The notes under the pieces were generated by a model. The model was not told the origin of the DNA and did no database searches. It saw only the letters and a program-made list of their open reading frames with translations. This document shows positions 33,885-41,923 of a DNA stretch of 42,701 nt, piece after piece (positions within the stretch are counted from its first letter, which is position 1; every line of letters begins with the position of its first letter). The translations under genes were made by a program, and so were the position numbers. This DNA comes from Coriobacteriales bacterium (GTDB taxonomy: Bacteria; Actinomycetota; Coriobacteriia; Coriobacteriales; UBA8131): the NCBI GenBank assembly GCA_031277035.1, contig JAISLY010000024.1, positions 1 through 42,701 on the forward strand. Reading direction: 5' to 3'.

Positions 33885-36533
33885 GTGGCAGGCAGTACAA
33901 CACAGGAACTGGACCTTTCCGGTAGCCGGATAGAGCCGGCCGAGATTGCGCATGAAATGCGCGAGAGCTTTTTGGCCTATGCGATGAGCGTCATTGTCGC
34001 GCGCGCCCTGCCTGATGTGCGCGATGGCTTAAAGCCGGTGCATCGTCGCATCCTCTACGCGATGAACGAGAGTGGTATCACGCCCAACCGCCCTCACAAA
34101 AAATCCGCTTGGACCGTCGGTGAAGTTATCGGCAAATACCACCCACATGGCGATGTCGCGGTCTACGACACGATGGTGCGGCTGGCACAGGAGTTTTCCA
34201 TGCGCGTACCGCTTGTCGACGGGCACGGCAACTTTGGCTCGGTTGACGGCGACCCTCCGGCGGCCATGCGCTACACGGAAAGTCGTCTCCAGCGTGCCGC
34301 GATGGAGCTTTTGCGCGACCTGGACAAAGAGACGGTCGATTTTCAGCCAAACTATGATGAGTCGCTCCAGGAGCCCGCAGTGCTCCCGGCGCGGTTTCCC
34401 AACCTGCTGGTCAACGGGTCACAGGGCATCGCGGTGGGCATGGCAACGAACATTCCGCCGCACAATCTGGGAGAGGTTATCGACGCCACCTGCCTTCTGC
34501 TCGACAATCCCGAGACAAGCCTCGAAGAGCTCATGGCCGTTTTGCCCGGCCCGGACTTTCCCACCGGAGCGATGATCATGGGACGGGCGGGGATTCGCGA
34601 CGCGTATGAAACGGGCCGCGGCTCGCTGACGCTGCGTGCGAAGGCCCGCCTTGAGAAGACTTCCACCGGGAAGGATCGCATTATATTCTACGAGCTTCCC
34701 TATATGGTCAACAAGGCAAAGCTCGAGGAGAAGATAGACGAGCTTAGGCGGGACAAAAAGTTGCCCGACGTAAACCTGGTACGCGATGAGAGCGACCGAA
34801 AGGGCATGCGCCTGATGGTCGAGCTCAAGCAGGGCGCCATCCCCCAGGTTACGCTTAACCAGATATACAAACACACGCAGGCACAGAACAACTTTGGCGT
34901 CATCATGCTTTCGCTGGTCGACGGAGTGCCGCGTACGCTCACGCTGAAGGAAACCCTGCATTACTACATCAAGCATCAGGAAGAGGTCATCGTCCGGCGC
35001 ACGCGCTACGACCTGCGAAAAGCCGAGGAACGCGCCCATATCCTCGAAGGCCTGGTCATTGCGCTTGACAACATCGACGAGGTTATCGCCATCATTCGCG
35101 GCGCACGCCACGACGACGAGGCGCGCGTTGCCCTCATGGAGCGCTTCGGGCTTACGCAGGTGCAGGCCGATGCGATTCTTGAGATGCGCCTGCGCCGCCT
35201 GACCGGCCTGGAGCGCGAGAAGATTGAGACGGAACTTGACGAACTGCGCGAGAAGATTGCCTTTTACCGCAAGCTGTTGGGCGATGAGGCCCTCGTGCGC
35301 AATCTGGTCAAAGAGGAGCTTTTGGAGGTCAGGCAACGCTTTGCGACGCCCCGACGCACCGAGCTGGCTGCCGACGCGAAGGACCTTGAGGTTGAGGACC
35401 TGATCGCTGAGGAAGACATGGTGGTCACCATCACGCGCACGGGCTACGTGAAGCGCCTGCCGGTGGCGACCTACCGTCAACAGAAGCGCGGCGGCAAGGG
35501 CCTGCAGGGCGTAAATCTGAAAGACGACGACTTTGTGGAACACCTCTTTGTGGCCTCGACCCACGACTACATGCTCTTCTTCTCCACAAAGGGCAAGGTC
35601 TACCGCCTGAAGGTGCACGAGCTGCCCGTCGGAAGCCGTCATGCCCGAGGCACCGCGGTGGTCAACCTGCTGCCCTTTGAGCAGGGGGAGAAGATTGCGG
35701 CCGTTATCTCGACCAAGGAGTTTCCCGCAGACGAGTACCTGCTGTTTGCAACCGAGAAGGGCATGATCAAAAAGACCGCCATGAGCGCCTACGCAAACTC
35801 GCGCGCCTCGGGGCTTATCGCCATCAACCTGCGCGACACGGACGCGCTGATAAGCGTGCGGCGCGTGCGGCCCGGCGAGAAGGTGGTCATGGTGTCAAGC
35901 GCGGGCAAGGCGATACGCTTTGATGAGAGCGAGGCGCGGCCGATGGGGCGCGATACGACCGGCGTCATCGGCATGAATCCGGGCGCCGGTGCGCGTGTTT
36001 TGGGTATGGAAATCGCACCTGAGCGCAGCGAACTTTTTGTCATTACAGAAAACGGCTACGGCAAGCGCACGCCGGTCGAGGAGTATACCGAACACCATCG
36101 CGGCGGGCAGGGCATGGCCACCATCACGATGACGGAGAAGAAGGGCCAGCTTGCCGGCATGAAGATTGTCATGCCGGGACACGAGCTCATGATTGTGAGC
36201 GAGGAGGGCGTGGTCATACGCGTGCGATCGACCGACATCTCGCAGCTTGGTCGCGCCACGCAGGGCGTGAAGGTGATGAACGTCTCGGATTCTGACCGGG
36301 TGTGTGCGGTTGCGCGGGTGGCGGGCTCGAAGCGAAAGGCGGCGGCGCCGGGCGAGGACGTGGCGGACGTGCTGGACGAGGAGGATGCTGGGGAAGGCGC
36401 GGCTTTGGCGGGCTTTGACCAGGCTACCGTTGTTGGCCAGGAGACCCTGGCGTTGAGCGACGAGGACGACGAGGGCAGCGCCGCGAGCGCCGAGGGCAGC
36501 GCCGCGAGCGCCGAGGGCGCCGAGACACAGTAG
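33885..36533 (+). CDS. gyrA: DNA gyrase subunit A
   Basis: 882 residues from the GTG at 33885 with AGAGGAACG upstream. The breakage-reunion domain includes [18 protein letters not shown] and the catalytic Tyr at 130 in [10 protein letters not shown]. The quinolone-resistance region reads [16 protein letters not shown]: residue 91, equivalent to Ser83 of E. coli, is Val, while the Asp87 equivalent (D95) is kept. The GyrA box [10 protein letters not shown] starts the C-terminal beta-pinwheel. The C-terminal tail after about residue 805 is long and acidic and ends with two 21-bp repeats encoding EGSAASA twice. It acts with GyrB. Confidence 0.98.
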   Translation: MAGSTTQELDLSGSRIEPAEIAHEMRESFLAYAMSVIVARALPDVRDGLKPVHRRILYAMNESGITPNRPHKKSAWTVGEVIGKYHPHGDVAVYDTMVRLAQEFSMRVPLVDGHGNFGSVDGDPPAAMRYTESRLQRAAMELLRDLDKETVDFQPNYDESLQEPAVLPARFPNLLVNGSQGIAVGMATNIPPHNLGEVIDATCLLLDNPETSLEELMAVLPGPDFPTGAMIMGRAGIRDAYETGRGSLTLRAKARLEKTSTGKDRIIFYELPYMVNKAKLEEKIDELRRDKKLPDVNLVRDESDRKGMRLMVELKQGAIPQVTLNQIYKHTQAQNNFGVIMLSLVDGVPRTLTLKETLHYYIKHQEEVIVRRTRYDLRKAEERAHILEGLVIALDNIDEVIAIIRGARHDDEARVALMERFGLTQVQADAILEMRLRRLTGLEREKIETELDELREKIAFYRKLLGDEALVRNLVKEELLEVRQRFATPRRTELAADAKDLEVEDLIAEEDMVVTITRTGYVKRLPVATYRQQKRGGKGLQGVNLKDDDFVEHLFVASTHDYMLFFSTKGKVYRLKVHELPVGSRHARGTAVVNLLPFEQGEKIAAVISTKEFPADEYLLFATEKGMIKKTAMSAYANSRASGLIAINLRDTDALISVRRVRPGEKVVMVSSAGKAIRFDESEARPMGRDTTGVIGMNPGAGARVLGMEIAPERSELFVITENGYGKRTPVEEYTEHHRGGQGMATITMTEKKGQLAGMKIVMPGHELMIVSEEGVVIRVRSTDISQLGRATQGVKVMNVSDSDRVCAVARVAGSKRKAAAPGEDVADVLDEEDAGEGAALAGFDQATVVGQETLALSDEDDEGSAASAEGSAASAEGAETQ
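36471..36512 (+). repeat. Two 21-bp tandem repeats at the gyrA 3' end
   Basis: Identical units at 36471-36491 and 36492-36512, followed by a partial third. They encode EGSAASA twice in the acidic tail of GyrA. Confidence 0.9.
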
Positions 36534-36577
36534 GTTTGGCGATGATGACCGCGCGGAGAGCGCCGAGGCACAACGGG

Positions 36578-37096
36578 CTACTCGGCGCCCCCTCGGCGAA
36601 CCTCAAAATCTTCCGGGGAAACGCTGTCCAGAAAGCTGCGGAACTGCTCCACTGTCGCGTCTTTGCTCGCTGTGCCCTGCATGAGGACGTAGGGAAACGA
36701 TGAGGCGTCAAGCACGCTCTTCTCCACATAAAGCGGCACCCGGGCGCGCAGAGCCAACGCGATGGAATCGCTGGGACGCGCGTCGACGGGGATATGGCGC
36801 CCGTCCTGTTTGAGGGAGACCGTGGCAAAGAAGGTGGAGCCGTCGACCCGGTCAATAACGACGTGGTCTATCTCGGCGTGAAGAGCATTGATGATGTTGA
36901 AGAGAAAGTCGTGGGTCATCGGGCGGAGGCGCGGCTGACCCTCAAGGGCTAGACCGATGGCGGCGGCTTCGGCGGGGCCAATCCAGATGGGCATGACGCG
37001 GGCGCCGGAGTCGCTGTCGCCCAGGGGGCGCAGCACAACGACCGAGGGCGAGGGCGGAATGCCCACCACCAGAGTTTCGATCGTCACCGGTACCAT
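36578..37096 (-). CDS. Bifunctional nuclease family protein (DUF151)
   Basis: 172 residues from the ATG at 37096, which has GGAGG 7 nt upstream. It matches the DUF151 domain: VVVLRPLGDSDSGARVMPIWIGPAEAAAI, PMTHDFLFNIINALHAEIDHV, and IPVDARPSDSIALALRARVPLYV (each quoted in part of the conserved block). Family members are widespread in actinobacteria; plant relatives have nuclease activity, while bacterial roles remain uncertain. It converges with gyrA, separated by 44 bp. Confidence 0.9.
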   Translation of the reverse strand: MVPVTIETLVVGIPPSPSVVVLRPLGDSDSGARVMPIWIGPAEAAAIGLALEGQPRLRPMTHDFLFNIINALHAEIDHVVIDRVDGSTFFATVSLKQDGRHIPVDARPSDSIALALRARVPLYVEKSVLDASSFPYVLMQGTASKDATVEQFRSFLDSVSPEDFEVRRGGAE

Positions 37097-37261
37097 GCGT
37101 GTTCCTCCGCTGCCTGCTGCTCTGCTGCACGTTGCGTCCCAGGGGGGGGCTCCGCCGTCCGCGGCACGCCGCCGTGTCCCCGTGGGGCTGTTGACAGGCA
37201 GCAGCATACCACAAGTCCGAAGGGGCGGCCCGTTTTTCGTGACCTGCCCCTTTCGCGCGTT

Positions 37262-37410
37262 TTTCTGCACAAAAGTGCGTTTGTGCGAAGTTTTCGCCCT
37301 CAAAATGCTCCCAAAATGCTTCCGCCCCTCCGTTTTGCCTGCAAAATGCCTGGTGGGCGAAGAACCGCTCGAACCGATTCTTCGCACAAACGCACTTTTG
37401 TGCAGAAAAC
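37262..37410. repeat. 149-bp inverted-repeat element (MITE-like)
   Basis: Two perfect 30-bp inverted arms at 37262-37291 and 37381-37410. Each arm contains the smaller palindrome GCACAAAAGTGC. The 89-bp centre has repeated CAAAATGC motifs (three copies) and no gene. The element lies in the 341-bp gap between the DUF151 gene and the DUF4097 gene; the rest of the gap shows nothing else I can name. Confidence 0.85.
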
Positions 37411-37437
37411 GGCGGAATCGGAGGAGCATACACGCAA

Positions 37438-38478
37438 TTAATCGGCACCGCCCTGGCGTGCGGTGGACTCTTGCGCGTACAGGTCGATGCTTCCCATGCT
37501 GCATCGTATGATGATCTCCAGTTCCGGCTCTCCGATGGCAAAGACCTTCTGCTCATCGCCCTCGTCGCGACCGTTGATGCTGACCGAACCCATGTCGCAT
37601 TTGAGGTCATAGCTGATCTTGGAAAGCTTCTGGTCACAGGTTAGATTGGCGCTACCCATCGAGAGGGAGAGGAATGCTGGCCCGGTCAGACTGCCGGAGA
37701 ATTCAAGAGAACCCATAGAGCACTCAAGGTTGAAAGCCTCAAATGCGCAGTCAAACGCATCCAGGTCGCCCATCGACAGCGCAACTTCAGTGTATTTGTC
37801 TGTGGTGCAGCGCAACAGTGTGGCTGACCCCATATCCAGGTCGATGTCCAACTGGGAGCACGTCACATCGCTCAGAGACAGGCTGCCCAAGTCGAGGTCA
37901 ATCTCAATGTTGCGTGCGGAGAGCCCCGGGTTTTCCACCGCGGCAAGTCCGCTGTGGACGGTCAGGCTATCCAGCTTGGCAGACCGCGGATAGACGACCA
38001 CGGCTTCGGAGTGGAGGGCGTTAACCCCAGCCCCGGCAGACGCCAAAGGGTTGCCCCAAAACTCCCAGCCGATGCCCGAATCTTGGGAACAGTCGATAAC
38101 TAAGACGCCCTTGTCCACCGACCACGAGAACTCCGAGGAACCCCGATCATATTGGCCGCGGAAGCTCCAGTCGCTGCCTTCCTCAAATCGGATGGTTGAG
38201 ACGTCTACCCTGACCTCAAGCGCAACGATGTCCGCTGCACTGCCCGAAGCGTCTCCCGAAGTGCCTTTGTCCGCCGTATCCGCCGCCGCCGCATGGATTT
38301 CGGCTGCACTGACATTGAAGGAGGCCATATCCACCGCAACGGAACCGAGAACGGGGCCATCAGGGGTCAGCCGCAGGGACTGCATGCCGCCCAATGCGTA
38401 GCCGGCACCGGCAAGAATGCCGCCGACCAGCAAAAGGCTCGCGGCGATTATCAAAACGACCTTGCTTGTCTTACGCAT
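37438..38478 (-). CDS. DUF4097-type surface/adhesin-like protein, single-pass membrane anchor
   Basis: 346 residues from the ATG at 38478, with GGAGGCGTCCC upstream; it overlaps the HAAS gene by 8 bp. An N-terminal membrane anchor KVVLIIAASLLLVGGILAGAG is followed by about 300 extracytoplasmic residues. From about residue 165 the protein is a right-handed beta-helix-like series of LDLGSLSLSDV / IDLDMGSATLLRC / LSMGSANLTC / CDMGSVSING repeats, the DUF4097 pattern. Such proteins form the output of PadR-HAAS operons in Firmicutes and actinobacteria; their function is not settled. Confidence 0.88.
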   Translation of the reverse strand: MRKTSKVVLIIAASLLLVGGILAGAGYALGGMQSLRLTPDGPVLGSVAVDMASFNVSAAEIHAAAADTADKGTSGDASGSAADIVALEVRVDVSTIRFEEGSDWSFRGQYDRGSSEFSWSVDKGVLVIDCSQDSGIGWEFWGNPLASAGAGVNALHSEAVVVYPRSAKLDSLTVHSGLAAVENPGLSARNIEIDLDLGSLSLSDVTCSQLDIDLDMGSATLLRCTTDKYTEVALSMGDLDAFDCAFEAFNLECSMGSLEFSGSLTGPAFLSLSMGSANLTCDQKLSKISYDLKCDMGSVSINGRDEGDEQKVFAIGEPELEIIIRCSMGSIDLYAQESTARQGGAD

Positions 38479-39358
38479 GGGACGCCTCCGTATTCTTTTT
38501 TGAGAGCCTTCGACGAATGTTGTTAAACAGGTATGCGACACCTTTGATGAGCAGATGGCCAAGCTTGATAAAGCCAAATGCGAGCAAGAGGGACAATCCC
38601 AGCGAGGCTATGCCAAAACCGAGATAGAACAGGCCGGCCGCAAACTCGGAGAAAAGCAGGATAAAGCCGCAGACCGAAGCCAGGACGCCGCAGACCAACA
38701 GGGCGATGACCATTGCGATAAAGGCGACAAACAGGGCGAGCAGCCCGGCGAAGACGGCGATGACCAGGGCCAGGACGGCAGCTGCCAGAGGCAGGCCGAT
38801 GGGCAGGGCGAAGATGGCAAGCAATACGATGAGCACGACGGGCATCGCCGACTTGGTCCCCGACGACTGGGTGGACTGCTGGGGGGCGGGCTGCTGGGAA
38901 GTGGGTTGCCAGGGCCGCCAGGACGGCTGCGAAGGGGGTGTGCCGGCGGGCGGCGCGTAGGCAGGCGGTACGGCGGCGGACGGTACGGCGGCGGACGGTA
39001 CGGCGGGGCCAGATTGCGAGGGCTCCGAGGGCGGCGCGGGTGGCTCGGAGGGCGCGGGTGGCTTAGAGGGCGCGGAGGACGGCTGCGTTGCCTGGGCAGA
39101 CCGTGGCGGCTGAGGCGCGAACCACAGAGGCTGTTGCTCTCTGCCCGATTCTCCGTCCAGCGAGCGAATGGCGATGTCGGCCTTTATCTGGGCGGCGAGC
39201 GACTTTGGGGTTCCAAGGCTGCTCATTGCCTCGGCCCGTCCGTCTTCTCCAACTTCTTCAAGATATTCGGCATAGAAGGCAAGCGCCTCGTCACGCTCCC
39301 CCGGAGGCAGAGCGCTGAGCGCCCCGGCAAGCTCGCCCAAATACGTCTGAACGTCCAT
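38471..39358 (-). CDS. HAAS-domain (DUF1700) membrane protein
   Basis: 295 residues. The N-terminal HAAS region (about 1-65) reads YLGELAGALSALPPGERDEALAFYAEYLEE and SSLGTPKSLAAQI. A Pro/Ser/Ala-rich linker with PSAAVPSAAV repeats (about 80-165) leads to four or five membrane helices (LIVLLAIFALPIGLPLAAAV onward). HAAS proteins are usually encoded between a PadR regulator and a membrane or surface protein, as here. The ATG at 39358 directly follows the PadR stop (TAG-ATG, no gap). Confidence 0.88.
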   Translation of the reverse strand: MDVQTYLGELAGALSALPPGERDEALAFYAEYLEEVGEDGRAEAMSSLGTPKSLAAQIKADIAIRSLDGESGREQQPLWFAPQPPRSAQATQPSSAPSKPPAPSEPPAPPSEPSQSGPAVPSAAVPSAAVPPAYAPPAGTPPSQPSWRPWQPTSQQPAPQQSTQSSGTKSAMPVVLIVLLAIFALPIGLPLAAAVLALVIAVFAGLLALFVAFIAMVIALLVCGVLASVCGFILLFSEFAAGLFYLGFGIASLGLSLLLAFGFIKLGHLLIKGVAYLFNNIRRRLSKKNTEASHA

Positions 39359-39670
39359 CTATTCCGTCCCTTCCAACAGTGAGTCCACCTGCACCTTAAA
39401 CGCGCCCCAGTCCTCACGATACTGAGCGAGCTGCGCAAGGCCTGCGTCGGTAATCGAATAATAGCGGCGGTTGCGCCCCTGATACGGCTGGTCGTATGTG
39501 CGGAGATGCCCGGCGCTCTGGAGGCGCCGCAGTACCGGATAAAGCGTCGATTCGGAAACCCGAAGCCCTTCCTGAAGGCCCTGGGTCATCTCGTAACCGT
39601 AGCTGTCTTTGTGGTCGAGCAGTGCCAATACGCAGGCGTCAAGCAGTGCCGCCGAAATCGGAAAAGACAA
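39359..39670 (-). CDS. PadR family transcriptional regulator
   Basis: 103 residues, a PadR domain without a C-terminal extension. It contains LDACVLALLDHKDSYGYEMTQ, the wing-helix LRVSESTLYPVLRRLQSAGHL and RNRRYYSITDAGLAQL. It is the first gene of the PadR-HAAS-DUF4097 operon and probably represses it by binding the inverted repeat in its own promoter (39755-39783). The effector is unknown. Confidence 0.93.
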   Translation of the reverse strand: MSFPISAALLDACVLALLDHKDSYGYEMTQGLQEGLRVSESTLYPVLRRLQSAGHLRTYDQPYQGRNRRYYSITDAGLAQLAQYREDWGAFKVQVDSLLEGTE

Positions 39671-39754
39671 GCCGCTCCCTCCTTTATGCTCCGGTCTGAG
39701 CGTCGGGGGTTAAACGGTTACGCCCCGATTCAGAATGATGGCAATTAGTGTCTG

Positions 39755-39783
39755 CATAATATTATAGACCATATAATATTATG
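39755..39783 (-). promoter_or_regulatory. Promoter-operator of the PadR operon
   Basis: A perfect 12-bp inverted repeat CATAATATTATA (39755-39766) / TATAATATTATG (39772-39783) with a 5-bp centre, in AT-rich sequence unlike its surroundings. On the minus strand TTGACA (39791-39786) stands just before it and TATAAT (39766-39761) lies inside it, 19 bp apart. The operator therefore covers the -10 region, consistent with autorepression by PadR. Confidence 0.75.
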
Positions 39784-39791
39784 TCTGTCAA

Positions 39792-40048
39792 GTGTTTGAC
39801 AAAAGAAGGGGCGGAGCGCGAGCGCGGGGAGGGGAGGGGGCGAGCGCGGGGCGCCGGGGCGCCACCGAGGCGCAGGGGAGAGGTGAGGGGAAGGGAGGGG
39901 TGCGGGAGAGAGGCGCCGGGGCGTAGGGAGGGTCGCAGGAGAGAGGCGGGAGAAAGGGGAAGAGAGGCAGCGCCCCCATAAAGCCCCGCGCCAGAGGGCC
40001 GAAAGTACGTTTCCGCAAGGCTCCGCACACAACAGACGCGTCCCTTGC
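39792..40048. other. Gene-free purine-rich region
   Basis: About 250 bp of G/A-rich, simple sequence (GGGGAGGGGAGGGGGCGAGCG and similar; 21 bases in the original, described by composition). I see no gene, no RNA fold and no clear repeat unit; only the start of the tRNA-Pro promoter appears at its right end (TATAAT, 40049-40054). Confidence 0.6.
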
Positions 40049-40054
40049 TATAAT
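40049..40054 (+). promoter_or_regulatory. Putative -10 box of tRNA-Pro
   Basis: TATAAT at 40049-40054, 22 bp before the mature tRNA 5' end. No good -35 hexamer was found. Confidence 0.5.
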
Positions 40055-40075
40055 CTCAGAGTTGTTACATGGTGT

Positions 40076-40152
40076 CGGGGTGTAGCGCAGCCCGGTAGCG
40101 CGCATGCTTTGGGAGCATGATGTCGCTGGTTCGAATCCAGTCACCCCGACCA
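40076..40152 (+). tRNA. tRNA-Pro (anticodon TGG), CCA encoded
   Basis: 77 nt including CCA. Acceptor stem CGGGGTG (40076-40082) pairs with CACCCCG (40142-40148); D arm with AGCCCGGT loop; anticodon stem CATGC/GCATG with loop TTTGGGA, anticodon TGG at 40110-40112; T arm CTGGTTCGAATCCAG. The discriminator A is followed by encoded CCA. Its 3' end is duplicated at 40482-40529. Confidence 0.97.
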
Positions 40153-40174
40153 CGTCGCACCTCGCTTCACAGCG

Positions 40175-40207
40175 CAGAGACAAGACCCAAAAGCGGTCTT
40201 GTCTCTG
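40175..40207 (+). terminator. Terminator-like hairpin after tRNA-Pro
   Basis: Perfect 13-bp stem CAGAGACAAGACC (40175-40187) / GGTCTTGTCTCTG (40195-40207) with a 7-nt loop, 22 bp after the tRNA. The following bases are T-rich but not an uninterrupted T run. Confidence 0.65.
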
Positions 40208-40231
40208 CTTCGTTTCGCGGTTGCTCCTTAT

Positions 40232-40480
40232 CCCCAAAAAGTCCCTCGCCCTTACGGGCTCAGTGTACTTTTTGGGGGCCCCGTATCAAGGCCAGGCTGT
40301 TTATGGCGCCTGCCCCGCTGGGGCAGGCGCCCTGTGATGTGCGCGAAGCGCGGATTCGAAGCAGCTTGCTGGGTCTTGCAGGCGGTACGCTTGCAAAGCG
40401 AACCGCCAAGCGTCGCCGGGTCAAGGGGCCTGCTCCGCGAAGCGGACGCGAGCGTAAGCGAACGCCCTTGACGCGGCGAC
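40232..40480. repeat. Hairpin array downstream of tRNA-Pro
   Basis: Successive stem-loops: 40232-40242/40267-40277 (11 bp, CCCCAAAAAGT, with inner GCCC-TTAC-GGGC); 40305-40316/40320-40331 (12 bp, GGCGCCTGCCCC); 40381-40407 (GGCGGT...ACCGCC plus CGCTT-GCA-AAGCG); 40412-40427/40465-40480 (16 bp, 15 paired) enclosing a small hairpin, TCCGC-GAA-GCGGA. No protein-coding sense is apparent. The part 40232-40331 recurs at 41717-41811. Confidence 0.75.
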
Positions 40481-40716
40481 CAATCCAGTCTCACCCCGAC
40501 CACGTCGCAACTCGCTTCACAGCGCAGAGGCACACTACCGCAGCGCGATTACTGGCGCGTATATCTCGCACGCTGCGGCAGTGCGTCACCCGAAAAGCAG
40601 CCTAACTGAAAAGGTAGTCTTTGAATCTGCGGCGGCTGGCATCTTGTGTCGCCGTCGCTCTGCCTTATTTGCCTGCGCAATCAGAGCTTTCTCCAAAGTA
40701 GCTTTTAGATCACTAT

Positions 40717-40724
40717 GCTATACT
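40717..40724 (+). promoter_or_regulatory. Promoter -10 region of the KilA-N gene
   Basis: TGCTATACT, an extended -10, at 40716-40724, with the LexA-type box immediately downstream (40730-40743). A -35 hexamer is weak, as is common with extended -10 promoters. Confidence 0.55.
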
Positions 40725-40729
40725 GGTAT

Positions 40730-40743
40730 CGAACATATGTTCG
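40730..40743. promoter_or_regulatory. LexA (SOS) box
   Basis: CGAACATATGTTCG, a perfect 14-bp palindrome that matches the Gram-positive LexA/DinR consensus CGAACRNRYGTTCG at every position. It starts 5 bp after the -10 and so would cover the transcription start of the KilA-N gene, as expected for a LexA operator. Confidence 0.85.
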
Positions 40744-40761
40744 TCCAGAAAAGGAGGCATT

Positions 40762-41607
40762 GTGGAGAAGCAGAAGCAGGAAATCATTACCGTACAGGGC
40801 ACGGTCATCCGCGTGGTCAAGCATGGCAAAGAAGATTACGTGTCACTTACAGATTTGGCAAGGCAGAAAAACCCGCGTGACCCAAAGGATGTGGTCAAGA
40901 ATTGGATGAGGACACGCAACACCATCCGGTTTCTGGCGCTGTGGGAGCAGTTAAACAACCCCCGGTTTAAGGGGGTCGAAATCGACCCCCTTTTGTACGA
41001 ATCAGGAGATCACGCCTTTACTCTCAGCCCGAGCAGATGGGTGGAGCTCACCGATGCTATCGGGATATACGTTAAAGCCTCACGCGGGGGAGGGACATTC
41101 GCCCACGTTGACATTGCGCTTGAGTTTGCTTCGTGGATAAGTTCGGAATTCAAATTGTATCTGATGTCTGAATTCAAACGTCTCAAAACCGATGAGCAGC
41201 AGCGCCTTTCATTGGAATGGAGCCTGCAGCGTACGCTTGCAAAGATAAACTACCGCATCCACACCGATGCCATCAAGGAACAGATTATCCCGCCTAAAGT
41301 CACCAGGGCGCAGGCAACCGCCATCTATGCCAGTGAGGCCGACCTGCTCAATGTCGCATTATTTGGCAAGACTGCCGAGCAATGGCGCAGCGAGAACCCG
41401 GATGCAAGCGGCAATATCCGTGATGGGGCAACTCTTGAACAGCTTATCGTCCTGTCAAACCTTGAGTCCATCAACGCCTTGCTCATCCGGCAGAGCCTGC
41501 CACAGGGCGAGCGCCTTGTTCAGCTCAACGCGGCGGCCATAACGCAGCTGACCTCTTTGTTGGGCGACAAGCGAATAATGCGGCTGAATGCGGGCGAAAA
41601 GGGTTGA
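40762..41607 (+). CDS. KilA-N domain protein
   Basis: 281 residues from the GTG at 40762 with AAAGGAGG upstream. The KilA-N domain (about 5-130) shows DYVSLTDLARQKNPRDPKDVVKNWMRTRNTIRFL (in part), FTLSPSRWVELTDAIGIYVK and GGTFAHVDIALEFASWIS, the conserved end. The C-terminal half (about 150-281) is helical and resembles other KilA-N tails but lacks a further named domain. KilA-N proteins are DNA-binding domains common in phages and accessory islands. The gene is alone on its unit, between hairpin arrays, and controlled by a LexA box. Its target is unknown. Confidence 0.92.
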   Translation: MEKQKQEIITVQGTVIRVVKHGKEDYVSLTDLARQKNPRDPKDVVKNWMRTRNTIRFLALWEQLNNPRFKGVEIDPLLYESGDHAFTLSPSRWVELTDAIGIYVKASRGGGTFAHVDIALEFASWISSEFKLYLMSEFKRLKTDEQQRLSLEWSLQRTLAKINYRIHTDAIKEQIIPPKVTRAQATAIYASEADLLNVALFGKTAEQWRSENPDASGNIRDGATLEQLIVLSNLESINALLIRQSLPQGERLVQLNAAAITQLTSLLGDKRIMRLNAGEKG

Positions 41608-41635
41608 AATTGCCATCCCAGCATCGCACCCCGCC

Positions 41636-41811
41636 CGGGCGCTCGGTTTGCCCTTGGGCGGTCGCAGGCTCCCGCCCGGCCTCGCTGAAAACGCAGTGCG
41701 TTTTCCGGGCGCTCGGCCCCCAAAAACCTCGCCCTTACGGGCTCAGTGTACTTTTTGGGGGCCCCGTATCAAGGCCAGGCTGTTTATGGCGTCTGCCCCA
41801 GCGGGGCAGGC
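41636..41811. repeat. Second hairpin array, after the KilA-N gene
   Basis: CGGGCGCTCGG occurs directly repeated at 41636-41646 and 41706-41716, and GAAAACGCA-G-TGCGTTTTC (41687-41705) forms a tight hairpin. From 41717 to 41811 the sequence is a second copy of the repeat at 40232-40331, with a few changes; the stem CCCCAAAAA / CTTTTTGGGG is kept. It may also terminate the KilA-N transcript. The stretch 41812-41923 holds only the promoter of the next gene. Confidence 0.75.
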
Positions 41812-41835
41812 CAACAGTGCCCCCAAATCGTGCCG

Positions 41836-41864
41836 TTGACAGTGTGTCTGTGCTCAGATAGGAT
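41836..41864 (+). promoter_or_regulatory. Promoter of the AbiE operon
   Basis: TTGACA (41836-41841), 17-bp spacer, TAGGAT (41859-41864), 59 bp before the AbiEi start. The sequence downstream is AT-rich, unlike the rest of the region. Confidence 0.7.
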
Positions 41865-41923
41865 GATAAAATTGATTAGAAATACAGAATATAAACATTA
41901 ATCTTCTGCATTTTGGAGCTTTC

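Larger units (their letters stand above)
40134..40529 (+). repeat. Direct repeat of the tRNA-Pro 3' end (attachment-site-like)
   Basis: Copy 1 at 40134-40179 (the last 19 nt of the tRNA plus 27 bp downstream), copy 2 at 40482-40529, with one 2-bp insertion (an extra TC) and one substitution. Duplication of a tRNA 3' end is the usual footprint of site-specific integration, which makes these att-like sites. No integrase lies in the window; it may have been lost or lie elsewhere. Confidence 0.75.

Noticed and set aside
34419-35642. Long minus-strand frame opposite gyrA
   Set aside because: Same reason; gyrA is certain and the reverse product is unstructured.
39792-40048. Possible structured RNA or SRP RNA gene in the purine-rich gap
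   Set aside because: One strand is nearly pure purine, so stable stems cannot form, and no conserved RNA motif is seen.
40232-40480. CRISPR array
   Set aside because: The repeats are palindromes of different sequence, not regularly spaced identical repeats with unique spacers, and there are no cas genes.
41588-41861. Short frames within the second hairpin array
   Set aside because: They follow the repeat sequence, the same peptide words appear in the first array, and there is no ribosome binding site.
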